Source of the DNA: Pseudomonas gingeri
GTDB lineage: Bacteria > Pseudomonadota > Gammaproteobacteria > Pseudomonadales > Pseudomonadaceae
DNA length: 64,000 nucleotides
Assembly: GCF_013386115.1 (NCBI RefSeq)
Contig: NZ_JACAOR010000008.1
Coordinates: 509,114 to 573,113 of the forward strand
Direction of reading: 5' to 3'
The notes under the pieces were generated by a model, which saw only the letters and a list, made by a program, of their open reading frames with translations, was not told the origin of the DNA and searched no databases. The first letter of the stretch is position 1. Every line of letters starts with the position of its first letter. Below, in pieces: positions 1 through 7,000 of this stretch. Made by a program: the position numbers and the translations under genes.

Positions 1-267
1 ATCGAGGCCCACGGCGAACCGCTGCTCGAACTCACCCTGCGCCGTCCGACGGTGCAGGAGGTGCGGGCGATCAAGGCGCTGCCGTACAAGATCGACAAGA
101 GCGAAGAAGTCAGCCTCGACATGGATGTCGCGGCCAAGTACATCGCGGTCTGCGCCGGCATCCCGCCGTCGTCGGTCAACCAGCTGGACCTGTCCGACCT
201 CAACACCCTGAGCTGGGCGGTGGCGGGTTTTTTCATGAGTGCGGCATCGCAGCCATCGGTGAGCTGA
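1..267 (+). CDS. Phage tail assembly chaperone gpE-like, 5' partial
   Basis: The reading frame is open from base 1 and stops at 265-267, so the start lies outside the window. The visible 88 residues include AIKALPYKIDKSEEVSLDM and resemble the Mu gp41/P2 gpE tail assembly chaperones, which coat the tape measure during tail assembly. The last codons run through a six-T tract (228-233). A -1 slip there would extend the protein to base 398, as the P2 gene E/E' pair does. It lies directly upstream of the tape measure gene, the expected place for such a chaperone. Family assignment is from motif recall and context; the frameshift is inference. Confidence 0.75.
   Translation: MEAHGEPLLELTLRRPTVQEVRAIKALPYKIDKSEEVSLDMDVAAKYIAVCAGIPPSSVNQLDLSDLNTLSWAVAGFFMSAASQPSVS
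225..234 (+). promoter_or_regulatory. Programmed -1 ribosomal frameshift slippery site
   Basis: The zero-frame codons are GCG GGT TTT TTC. Two overlapping canonical X_XXY_YYZ heptamers are present: G_GGT_TTT at 225-231 and T_TTT_TTC at 228-234. Both allow tandem slippage into the frame that stays open to 398. Tail chaperone genes before the tape measure are the classic place for such a site. Confidence 0.65.
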
Positions 268-398
268 TTGCGATTGCCTATGACCTGGCCTGGTTCTGGA
301 AGGTTGACCCCGAACAGATGATGGCCAGGCCACTGGATGTGCTCCGGGAGTCCCTGGAGCACGCGCAACGGATCAATGCGATGCAGCAGGTGCAGTGA
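234..398 (+). CDS. gpE' extension read by -1 frameshift of the tail chaperone
   Basis: In the -1 frame an open stretch of 54 codons runs from 234 to a TGA at 396-398. It encodes IGELIAIAYDLAWFWKV followed by an amphipathic tail rich in Met and Gln. It has the size and the Trp/Phe-rich core of GpE' extensions of P2-like phages and has no convincing start of its own. The slippery sequences G_GGT_TTT (225-231) and T_TTT_TTC (228-234) lie exactly at the junction in the zero frame. The TGA overlaps the tape measure ATG (398-400), which suggests coupled translation. It is probably made only as a fusion with the upstream chaperone at low frequency. Confidence 0.65.
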   Translation, partial: HECGIAAIGELIAIAYDLAWFWKVDPEQMMARPLDVLRESLEHAQRINAMQQVQ

Positions 399-1993
399 TG
401 GCCAAGAAAAAAGTAAGTGTCAGTGCCGAGGATCTGCAGTCCCTCGTGGTGGCTGCGAAGGCGGCTCTGGCCGCCCCCAAGGCCAGTGACGGGACCGCAA
501 AGGTCGCCAATCTCAAGAAGAGCCTGGAAGACAGCGGCCTCAACAAGTTGAACCTGAAGGGTGGTGGCTTGCTGGCACCCTTTACCAACGGCCTCAAGGC
601 CGCCATCAAGGAGCAGGACCGGCTGGCCAGGACGGCCAACGTTCGCAAGGCTCCGACACTCCCCAGGGCGGCGACGCTACCCAAGGCGCCGATAGCACCG
701 AAGTTGCCTGCCGCTCCGAAGGCTCCCGCGGTCCCGAAAGCACCCGCGGTACCCAAAGTACCTCAGGCGGCGAATAAAGGACTGGGCGAAACCGCGCAGC
801 ATCTGGAGGCGCTCGGCAAGGCGTTGGACAAGATTTCACTGAAGATCGGGCAGGCGCTGTTGCCGGCCTTCGACAGTATCGTCACCGCGCTGATCCCTCT
901 GGCGACGGCGTTCGGGCAATTCGTGGCGGACAATCCGGCGCTGGTGCAGGCACTGGCTGTCGGGGCCCTGGCGTTTACGGTGATGACCGGGGCGGCGATC
1001 GGCCTGGCGACGGTGATGGGGGTATTGACGTCGCCCATCGGCTTGGTCGCCGCGGCTGTCGCGTTGGCGGCGGCGGTTATCGTGCTGGCATGGAAGCCGC
1101 TCACCCGCTTTTTCAGCGGGGCCACGAGACAGATCACCCTCGCGGCGATCGCGACGGCGGACGCTTTCAAGGCGCTGCCGGCGGCCATTGCGGCAGTCTG
1201 GGGCAAAGTGATCGCGACCTGGGACCAGGCCGTTTCCGCGACCGGCAAGTTCCTGGGGGAGCTCAAGAGCGGGTTCATCAACGGCTGGAATGAGCTCAGG
1301 AACACGCTTGCCAGCTGGTCGCCGATGGATGATCTGAAAAAGCTCTGGGGCGGGACTAAGGGGTTTTTCCAGGAGATCGGCAACGGTATCAGCGAGAGTC
1401 TCGGACAGTCCTGGAACAGCCTCAAGGAGACGTTCAGCTGGTCACCCCTGGAAACCCTCCAGACGCTCTGGACCGGTGTCATTACCTTCCTGGGCGGCCT
1501 GGGGAGTCAGCTGGTCGAGTTCGCGGCGCCTTTCGGCAACTTCATGAAGACGCTGTTCGACGTCGATCCTCTGGAGGCGTTGAGGACCAGGCTGGGGGCT
1601 ATTCCCGAGTTCTTTTCTTCATTGCTGGAAAAACTGAAGCCGATTATCCAGCCGATCAGGGAACTGATCAGCAGTGTCGTGGACAGCGTCAGCGGTTTTT
1701 TTGGCGGCAGCGACACGCCTGTGGTCAAGCCTGCGCTGGCGGGTGTCGGCGGCGCGCAAGACAGCGCGCTGCTGGCCGGTGGGTTGGCTCGCAACTCGAA
1801 CCTGCTCATCCAGCAGACCGCCGCCAACAACCGTACGCAGCTCGAAGGCGGCCTGACCGTCAGCTTCACCAATGCTCCAGCAGGCCTGCGGGTCGATCAA
1901 CCGCAGACCAATCAACCGGGCCTGAGCCTGACGCCTCGCGTCGGCTATCGCTCACTTTCCTTCGGAGGTGCCTATGGCGAGCAACTGGCGTGA
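398..1993 (+). CDS. Tail length tape measure protein
   Basis: This 531-residue protein sets tail length. It starts at the ATG overlapping the TGA of the upstream E' frame (TGATG); a GTG one codon earlier is possible. A Lys-rich N-terminus is followed at about residues 85-125 by a Pro/Ala/Lys-rich stretch with repeated PKAPAVP units. A long hydrophobic segment follows at about 180-225 (VQALAVGALAFTVMTGAAIG), then repeated WSP-containing segments (SWSPMDD, SWSPLET) and an amphipathic C-terminal part. Hydrophobic stretches and low complexity are typical of tape measures. It is shorter than those of most intact myophages, which fits an R-tailocin. Position between chaperone and DNA-circularisation gene supports the call. 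Confidence 0.85.
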   Translation: MAKKKVSVSAEDLQSLVVAAKAALAAPKASDGTAKVANLKKSLEDSGLNKLNLKGGGLLAPFTNGLKAAIKEQDRLARTANVRKAPTLPRAATLPKAPIAPKLPAAPKAPAVPKAPAVPKVPQAANKGLGETAQHLEALGKALDKISLKIGQALLPAFDSIVTALIPLATAFGQFVADNPALVQALAVGALAFTVMTGAAIGLATVMGVLTSPIGLVAAAVALAAAVIVLAWKPLTRFFSGATRQITLAAIATADAFKALPAAIAAVWGKVIATWDQAVSATGKFLGELKSGFINGWNELRNTLASWSPMDDLKKLWGGTKGFFQEIGNGISESLGQSWNSLKETFSWSPLETLQTLWTGVITFLGGLGSQLVEFAAPFGNFMKTLFDVDPLEALRTRLGAIPEFFSSLLEKLKPIIQPIRELISSVVDSVSGFFGGSDTPVVKPALAGVGGAQDSALLAGGLARNSNLLIQQTAANNRTQLEGGLTVSFTNAPAGLRVDQPQTNQPGLSLTPRVGYRSLSFGGAYGEQLA

Positions 1994-3260
1994 TCGTTTG
2001 TTGCCGGCGTCGTTTCGCGGCGTACCTTTCTGGGTCGACCAGGCGAAAACCCCGGTCGGCCAGAAAGGCCAGTTGCATGAATACCCCCAGCGCGACCAGC
2101 CGTTCTTCGAGCGGCTCGGCCAGCAGGCGAAGATCCATGACCTGACGGCGTTTATCGTCGGTGCCGATTGCCTGGAGCAGCGTGACAACCTGCTCAAGGC
2201 GCTGGAGCAGGGCAGTGGCGAACTGGTCCACCCCTGGCTGGGGCGGATGCAGGTCAAGGTCGGCGAATGCGACATGACCCAGACCCGCCAGGATGGCGGG
2301 CTGGTGACCTTCAACCTGAAGTTCTACCCGGACGAGTTGCTGCAGTTCCCCAAGGCCGTCGTCGACACCAGGGAGCAACTGCAGGTGGCGTCGAGCAAGT
2401 TGCTCGACGCTTCGGTGGGGCGCTTCGATGAAGCGATGGCTCTGGTCAATCAGGCGCGGGTCAGCGTGGAGAACCTGCGCAAGGGAATCACCCTGGCGTA
2501 TCACGTGATCGAGCAGGAGTTGCAGCCGCTGATCGAGACGTACGCGACGGTCTACGCCCTGGTCCGCACGGTCAAGGAATTCCCCCGGCAACTGAGTGCG
2601 GCGGTCAAGGGTGTGCTGGGCGAGTTCAAGGGCGTGGTGGGTGAAGTCCGCGGCCTGGTGGGCGACGTGCGGGGATTGAAGGACTTTGCCGTGCAGGGCT
2701 ATCGCGGGATGCTGGCCGACCTTTCGAAACAGGTGGAAGAAGCCAAGTCCCTCGATACGTCGCAGCTGACCATCGGCAAGGACTCCGCTGCTGCCTCGCA
2801 GGCCACGGTGAACCTGATCCAGGATGCCATGCTGGTGCAGATCTCCCAGCTGGTGTCGATGATACCGGTGGCGACGCCACCGGTGAAACTGGCGACGACC
2901 CCTTCGCTGGCCCAACAGGCCCAGCAGCCGGTGCAACGCGCCGATGTACCAGTGGTCGACGACGTGCTGGCGCTGCGCGACAGCCTCAATGAGGTGATCT
3001 GGCAGGCGGCGCTCAAGGCTGACTCGGTGCATTACCAGGCACTCAATAGCGTACGCCAGACACTGGTGCAGCATCTCAACGCGGTGGCGTCCACCGGGGT
3101 GCGGCTGATCGACCTGACGCCCAAGAGCAACCTGCCGGCGCTGGTCGTGGCTTACCAGAACTTCGGTGATGCCACGCGGGTGGGGGAAGTGGTGCAACGC
3201 AACCGCATTTCGCATCCCGGGTTCATACCGCCAGTGCCGCTGCAGATATCCCGGGAGTAG
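1974..3260 (+). CDS. Tail/DNA circularisation protein (Mu gp43-like)
   Basis: A 428-residue protein with the N-terminal signature of the DNA_circ_N family (SNWRDRLLPASFRGVPFWVD), seen in Mu gp43 and SfV tail genes. The ATG at 1974 has GGAGG five bases upstream and overlaps the end of the tape measure gene by 20 bases; a GTG at 1968 is less likely. The middle contains long predicted helices and hydrophobic repeats. Despite the family name, in Mu-like tails this protein belongs to the tail tip/baseplate hub region. Gene order (tape measure, gp43, gp44, gp45) is exactly the Mu/SfV order. Confidence 0.85.
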   Translation: MASNWRDRLLPASFRGVPFWVDQAKTPVGQKGQLHEYPQRDQPFFERLGQQAKIHDLTAFIVGADCLEQRDNLLKALEQGSGELVHPWLGRMQVKVGECDMTQTRQDGGLVTFNLKFYPDELLQFPKAVVDTREQLQVASSKLLDASVGRFDEAMALVNQARVSVENLRKGITLAYHVIEQELQPLIETYATVYALVRTVKEFPRQLSAAVKGVLGEFKGVVGEVRGLVGDVRGLKDFAVQGYRGMLADLSKQVEEAKSLDTSQLTIGKDSAAASQATVNLIQDAMLVQISQLVSMIPVATPPVKLATTPSLAQQAQQPVQRADVPVVDDVLALRDSLNEVIWQAALKADSVHYQALNSVRQTLVQHLNAVASTGVRLIDLTPKSNLPALVVAYQNFGDATRVGEVVQRNRISHPGFIPPVPLQISRE

Positions 3261-3263
3261 GTC

Positions 3264-4301
3264 ATGAACGACATCGACAATGCCGTCGTCCTGCTGGTCG
3301 ACGGCCTGAGCTACGAGGGCTGGAAAGCCATCGAAATCAGCGCCGACCTGGAGCGTCAGTTCCGCACGTTCAAGCTGGGGATCACCTGGCAATGGCCGGG
3401 GCAGACCCTGGCCGTGCCGATCAAGGCCGGGGCCCGCTGTTCGGTGCTGATCGGCTGCGACCTGGTGCTCACCGGACATGTCTACCAGGCGCCCATCAGC
3501 TATGACGGCCATCAGATCAGCCTGACCATCGAGGGCAGTTCGCTGACCCGCGACCTGGTGGACTGCGCAGCCATCAACCAGCCGAGCCAGTGGCGCCAGC
3601 AGGGCATGCTGAAGATCGTCGAGGCGCTCGCCAGACCCTACAAGGTCAACGTGCGCAGCGAGATCCCGGAGACCACCAAGTTGCAGACCCACAGCATCGT
3701 GCCGGGGGAAACGGTGTTCAAGTCCATCGACCGCCTGCTGACCTTGTACCGGGTGTTTTCCACCGATGATGCCGATGGCAACCTGGTGCTCGCCAAGCCG
3801 GGAAGTGGCGGCCGCGCCAGCGATGTGCTGGAGCTGGGCAAGAACATCCTCTCGGCCAATACCGCGCGGGATTACAGCGCGGTGTTTTCCGAGTACCGGG
3901 TGATCGGCCAGCACAAGGGCAGTGACCAGAAAAGCGGCAGCGCGGTCAGCGAAGTATCCGGTGTGTCCAGCGAAGCCAATCCGCAGCGCAGGCGGGTCAC
4001 GGTGATCAGCGAAAGCGTGCAGCTCACCCCGGAACTGGCCCAGCAAAGGGCCGACTGGGAGCGTGCGACCCGCACCGGCAAGGCCCTGGCCACCACTTAC
4101 ACCGTGCAGGGCTGGCGACAGTCCAACGGCGATCTGTGGCGACACAATCTGCTGGTGCGGGTGAAGGACCCGGTACTGGGCCTGGACCAGGACATGCTGA
4201 TTTCCAAGGTCACCTATTCGTTGTCCGCACAGGGCTCGATCACCACCCTGGACGTGGCGCCGCCGCAGGTCTTCGACGCCACGCCGGCCAAGGCCAAGTA
4301 A
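3264..4301 (+). CDS. Baseplate hub protein (Mu gp44 / gpP-like)
   Basis: A 345-residue protein of the Mu gp44 (gpP) baseplate hub family, which forms the hub above the spike. Typical segments are LLVDGLSYEGWKAIEISADLE at the N-terminus, a domain around ETVFKSIDRLLTLYRVF, and the region ELAQQRADWERATRTGKA before the C-terminal domain. It starts three bases after the preceding stop, so it is translated in the same operon. A REP pair separates it from the spike gene downstream, the only sizeable gap in the baseplate block. Confidence 0.88.
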   Translation: MNDIDNAVVLLVDGLSYEGWKAIEISADLERQFRTFKLGITWQWPGQTLAVPIKAGARCSVLIGCDLVLTGHVYQAPISYDGHQISLTIEGSSLTRDLVDCAAINQPSQWRQQGMLKIVEALARPYKVNVRSEIPETTKLQTHSIVPGETVFKSIDRLLTLYRVFSTDDADGNLVLAKPGSGGRASDVLELGKNILSANTARDYSAVFSEYRVIGQHKGSDQKSGSAVSEVSGVSSEANPQRRRVTVISESVQLTPELAQQRADWERATRTGKALATTYTVQGWRQSNGDLWRHNLLVRVKDPVLGLDQDMLISKVTYSLSAQGSITTLDVAPPQVFDATPAKAK

Positions 4302-4332
4302 GCCTCTTTATTTCGAGGGGGCTGTTCCATCG

Positions 4333-4426
4333 TCTTCGCGGGCAAGCCCGCTCCCACAACAGTGGTGTCCTGCCGAGAGTTTGCGGCGAGGCACGGACTC
4401 CGTGGGAACCGGCTTGCCGGTGAAAG
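4333..4426. repeat. REP pair (REPIN) inside the tailocin cluster
   Basis: Two inversely oriented REP-like palindromes lie in the 163-base gap between the hub and spike genes. The first (4335-4357) has the core GCGGGCAAGCCCGC followed by TCCCAC. The second (4402-4426) begins GTGGGAACC and has the core CCGGCTTGCCGG. The arrangement matches the Pseudomonas REP doublets found elsewhere in this window. Confidence 0.8.
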
Positions 4427-4464
4427 CGTCCTCCCTGACCTACCGCTCGCCCAAGGAACCCACC

Positions 4465-4974
4465 ATGAGCCTACTGACACGCCTGCTGGCGCGCGGCACC
4501 GTCGTGCTCGCCAGCTCGGCCAATAAACTGCAATCGCTGCAAATGCGCCTGACCGCCGGCGAAGTGAACGACGACATGGAGCACTTCGAACCCTACGGGT
4601 TCACCAGCAATCCGCTGGCCGGCGCCGAAGGCATCGCGACCTTTCTTGGCGGCGATCGCTCCCATGGCATCGTGCTGGTGGTCGCCGACCGCCGCTACCG
4701 CCTGCAGAACCTCGCCCCCGGCGAAATCGCCCTGTACACCGACGAAGGCGACCGGATCCATTTCAGGCGCGGCCGGATCATCGATATCGATACCGGCACC
4801 CTGAACATCCGCGCCAGCACCGCCATCAACCTCGACAGCCCGACCCTGACCCAGACCGGCAAGATCGTCTCCCAGGGCGACCAGGTCGCCGGCGGTATCA
4901 GCCAGATGCAGCATGTGCACGGCGGCATCCAGCCGGGCAACGGCCAGACCGGCGTACCGGCGGGAGGTGCCTGA
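4465..4974 (+). CDS. Baseplate assembly protein V / central spike (Mu gp45-like)
   Basis: A 169-residue spike protein. ATG 4465 follows AAGGAA; upstream in-frame starts fall inside the REP pair and are unlikely. Residues 55-110 carry the OB-like domain seen in Mu gp45 (LGGDRSHGIVLVVADRRYRL, GEIALYTDEGDRIHF). The C-terminal beta-helix segment ends in QMQHVHGG. The HVH pair matches the HxH iron-binding apex of gpV-type spikes. The TGA overlaps the next ATG (ATGA at 4972-4976). The needle tip would pierce the target outer membrane. Confidence 0.87.
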   Translation: MSLLTRLLARGTVVLASSANKLQSLQMRLTAGEVNDDMEHFEPYGFTSNPLAGAEGIATFLGGDRSHGIVLVVADRRYRLQNLAPGEIALYTDEGDRIHFRRGRIIDIDTGTLNIRASTAINLDSPTLTQTGKIVSQGDQVAGGISQMQHVHGGIQPGNGQTGVPAGGA

Positions 4975-5372
4975 TGTTTGTCTCCGGCACTCTCAAGGCG
5001 GCGCTGACCCGCTCGGTGTTGATCAGCCTCTTCACCTGGCGTCGCGCCAACTCCGACGACCCCCTCGACGACGATGAGCGTTTCGGCTGGTGGGGCGACA
5101 GTTTTCCCGCGGTGACCGACGACCGCATCGGCTCGCGGCTGTGGCTGTTGCGGCGGGTCAAGCTGACCGCGCAGACCCAGCTCGACGCCGAATTCTATGC
5201 CCGTGAAGCCCTGCAATGGCTGATCGACGACGGTCATTGCAGCGCCATCGAAATTCAAACCGAACGGCTCGACGCCCAGCGACTGAACCTGCGAACGGTT
5301 CTGACCCTGGCCGGCGGCGAGCGCCTGGATATCAACCCGAACAACAGTTGGCAGGTGACTTATGCCGTTTGA
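4974..5372 (+). CDS. Baseplate wedge protein (Mu gp46-like)
   Basis: A 132-residue protein of the Mu gp46 family, which fills the gp25/gpW wedge role in contractile tails. It contains DDERFGWWGDSFP near residue 38, then GSRLWLLRR and AREALQWLIDDG, the usual landmarks of the family. It overlaps the previous gene by one base and the following baseplate J gene by 11 bases, typical of translational coupling in tail clusters. Confidence 0.87.
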   Translation: MFVSGTLKAALTRSVLISLFTWRRANSDDPLDDDERFGWWGDSFPAVTDDRIGSRLWLLRRVKLTAQTQLDAEFYAREALQWLIDDGHCSAIEIQTERLDAQRLNLRTVLTLAGGERLDINPNNSWQVTYAV

Positions 5373-6402
5373 AACCCCTTCGCTGCCGGTGCTGATCAAC
5401 CGCACCCAAAGCGACCTGGCCAGCGATTCGCTGCGCCAGTCCGATGCCCAGGTCCTGGCCCGCACCCTCAGCGGCGCGGCCTTTGGCCTGTACGGTTACC
5501 TCGACTGGATCGCCGAGCAGATCCTGCCCGACACCGCCGATGAAACCACCCTGGAACGCATCGCCGCCCTGCGCCTGCATCAACCGCGCAAGGCCGCCCA
5601 GGCTGCCAGCGGCAGTGTCAGCTTCACCGCTGCCGCCGGCGCCGTGCTGGATGCCGACACCCTGCTGCAGACCAGCGATGGCCGCAGCTACAAGGTGACC
5701 CTCGGCGGTACCACCAGCAGCGGCACCAACACCACGCAGATCCAGGCGCTGGATGCCGGCAGCCTGGGCAATGCCGACGCCGGCCTGACCCTGTTCCCGG
5801 TGCAGCCGGTGCAAGGTGTCGGCAACACCTTCACGGTACTGGCTCCGGGCCTGACCGGCGGGGTCGCGCAGGAAAGCCTCGAGTCCCTGCGGGCGCGGGT
5901 CATTCGCTCGTACCGCGTCACGCCCCATGGCGGTTCGGCGGCCGACTACGAGACCTGGGCCCTGGAGTGCCAGGGCATTACCCGGGCCTGGTGCCGCGGC
6001 AACTACCTCGGACCGGGGACCGTCGGCTTGTTTGTCATGCGTGACGACGACCCCGTGCCGCTGCCGGATGCCGGGCAACTGGCGCTGGTCCAGGCCTATA
6101 TCGAGCCGTTGCGGCCGGTGACGGCGGAGCTGCATGTGCTGGCTCCGGTGCTGGTGCCGGTCACCTACACCCTGCGCCTGGTGCCGGATACCAGCGCCAC
6201 CCGCGCCGCGGTCGAAGCACAGCTGCGCGACCTGCACGACCGTGAAGGCGGCCTCGGGGAAACCCTGTTGCTGACCCATATCGCCGAATCCATCAGCAGC
6301 GCCAGTGGCGAGAACGATCACCTGCTGGTCACGCCGTCCGCCGATGTGCCAGCAGCCACCAACCAGTTGCTGACCTTCGGAGGCTGCGTATGGCTGGAGT
6401 AA
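5362..6402 (+). CDS. Baseplate J family protein (Mu gp47-like)
   Basis: A 346-residue baseplate wedge protein. The N-terminus MPFETPSLPVLINRTQSDL and the segment ESLESLRARVIRSYRVTPHGGSAADYETWA are diagnostic for the Mu gp47/gpJ family. Its ATG lies inside the end of the gp46 gene (11-base overlap) and its stop overlaps the start of the gp48-like gene by 13 bases. J-family proteins form the wedge that connects the hub to the tail fibres. Confidence 0.9.
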   Translation: MPFETPSLPVLINRTQSDLASDSLRQSDAQVLARTLSGAAFGLYGYLDWIAEQILPDTADETTLERIAALRLHQPRKAAQAASGSVSFTAAAGAVLDADTLLQTSDGRSYKVTLGGTTSSGTNTTQIQALDAGSLGNADAGLTLFPVQPVQGVGNTFTVLAPGLTGGVAQESLESLRARVIRSYRVTPHGGSAADYETWALECQGITRAWCRGNYLGPGTVGLFVMRDDDPVPLPDAGQLALVQAYIEPLRPVTAELHVLAPVLVPVTYTLRLVPDTSATRAAVEAQLRDLHDREGGLGETLLLTHIAESISSASGENDHLLVTPSADVPAATNQLLTFGGCVWLE

Positions 6403-6989
6403 GAACCGCCGCGCAATACCAGGAGCAACTGCGCAGCCTGCTGCCGGCCGGTCCCGCCTGGGACCCGGAACAGGTGCCGGAGATCCAGCAGGTACTGCTG
6501 GGCATTGCCCAGGAACTGGCCCGGGTCGATGCCCGGGCGGTCGACCTGATCAACGAAGTGGACCCGGTGACCGTCAGCGAACTGGTGCCGGACTGGGAGC
6601 GGGTGATGAACCTGCCCGACCCGTGCCTGGGCCCCAAGCCGCTGTTCGACGACCGCCGCCTGGCGGTGCGTCGGCGGCTGCTGGCGGTGGGTGACCAGAG
6701 CATCGGCTACTTCATCGATATCGCCCGCAGCCAGGGCTACCCGAATGCCAGCGTCACCGAACTGCAGACCCCGCGCATGGGCCGGGCACGGTTCGGCAAG
6801 GCGCGCTTCGGCACCTGGACGGCGCAGTTCATGTGGACGCTCAACACCGGCGGCCGCCTGCTCATGGGCCGTCGTTTCGGCGCCAGCTACTGGGGCGAGC
6901 GCTTCGGCGCCAACCCCGGCAGCGCCCTGGAATGCCTGATACATCGCACTGCCCCGGCGCACACGCTGGTGCACATCAATTACGACTAG
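6390..6989 (+). CDS. YmfQ/DUF2313 tail protein (Mu gp48-like)
   Basis: A 199-residue protein of the YmfQ (DUF2313) family that in Mu and SfV follows the J protein and helps attach tail fibres. Landmarks are YQEQLRSLLPAGPAWD at the N-terminus, LLAVGDQSIGYFIDIARSQGY mid-protein, and RFGKARFGTW and RRFGASYWGERFG near the C-terminus. The latter are short duplicated Arg-Phe-Gly motifs. It ends 11 bases before the GTG of the first tail fibre. Confidence 0.88.
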   Translation: MAGVRTAAQYQEQLRSLLPAGPAWDPEQVPEIQQVLLGIAQELARVDARAVDLINEVDPVTVSELVPDWERVMNLPDPCLGPKPLFDDRRLAVRRRLLAVGDQSIGYFIDIARSQGYPNASVTELQTPRMGRARFGKARFGTWTAQFMWTLNTGGRLLMGRRFGASYWGERFGANPGSALECLIHRTAPAHTLVHINYD

Positions 6990-7000
6990 AGGATAGACGC

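Noticed and set aside
1866..4145. 759-codon minus-strand frame opposite the tail genes
   Set aside because: His/Arg/Gln-rich shadow of the high-GC plus-strand genes; no start context and no domain.
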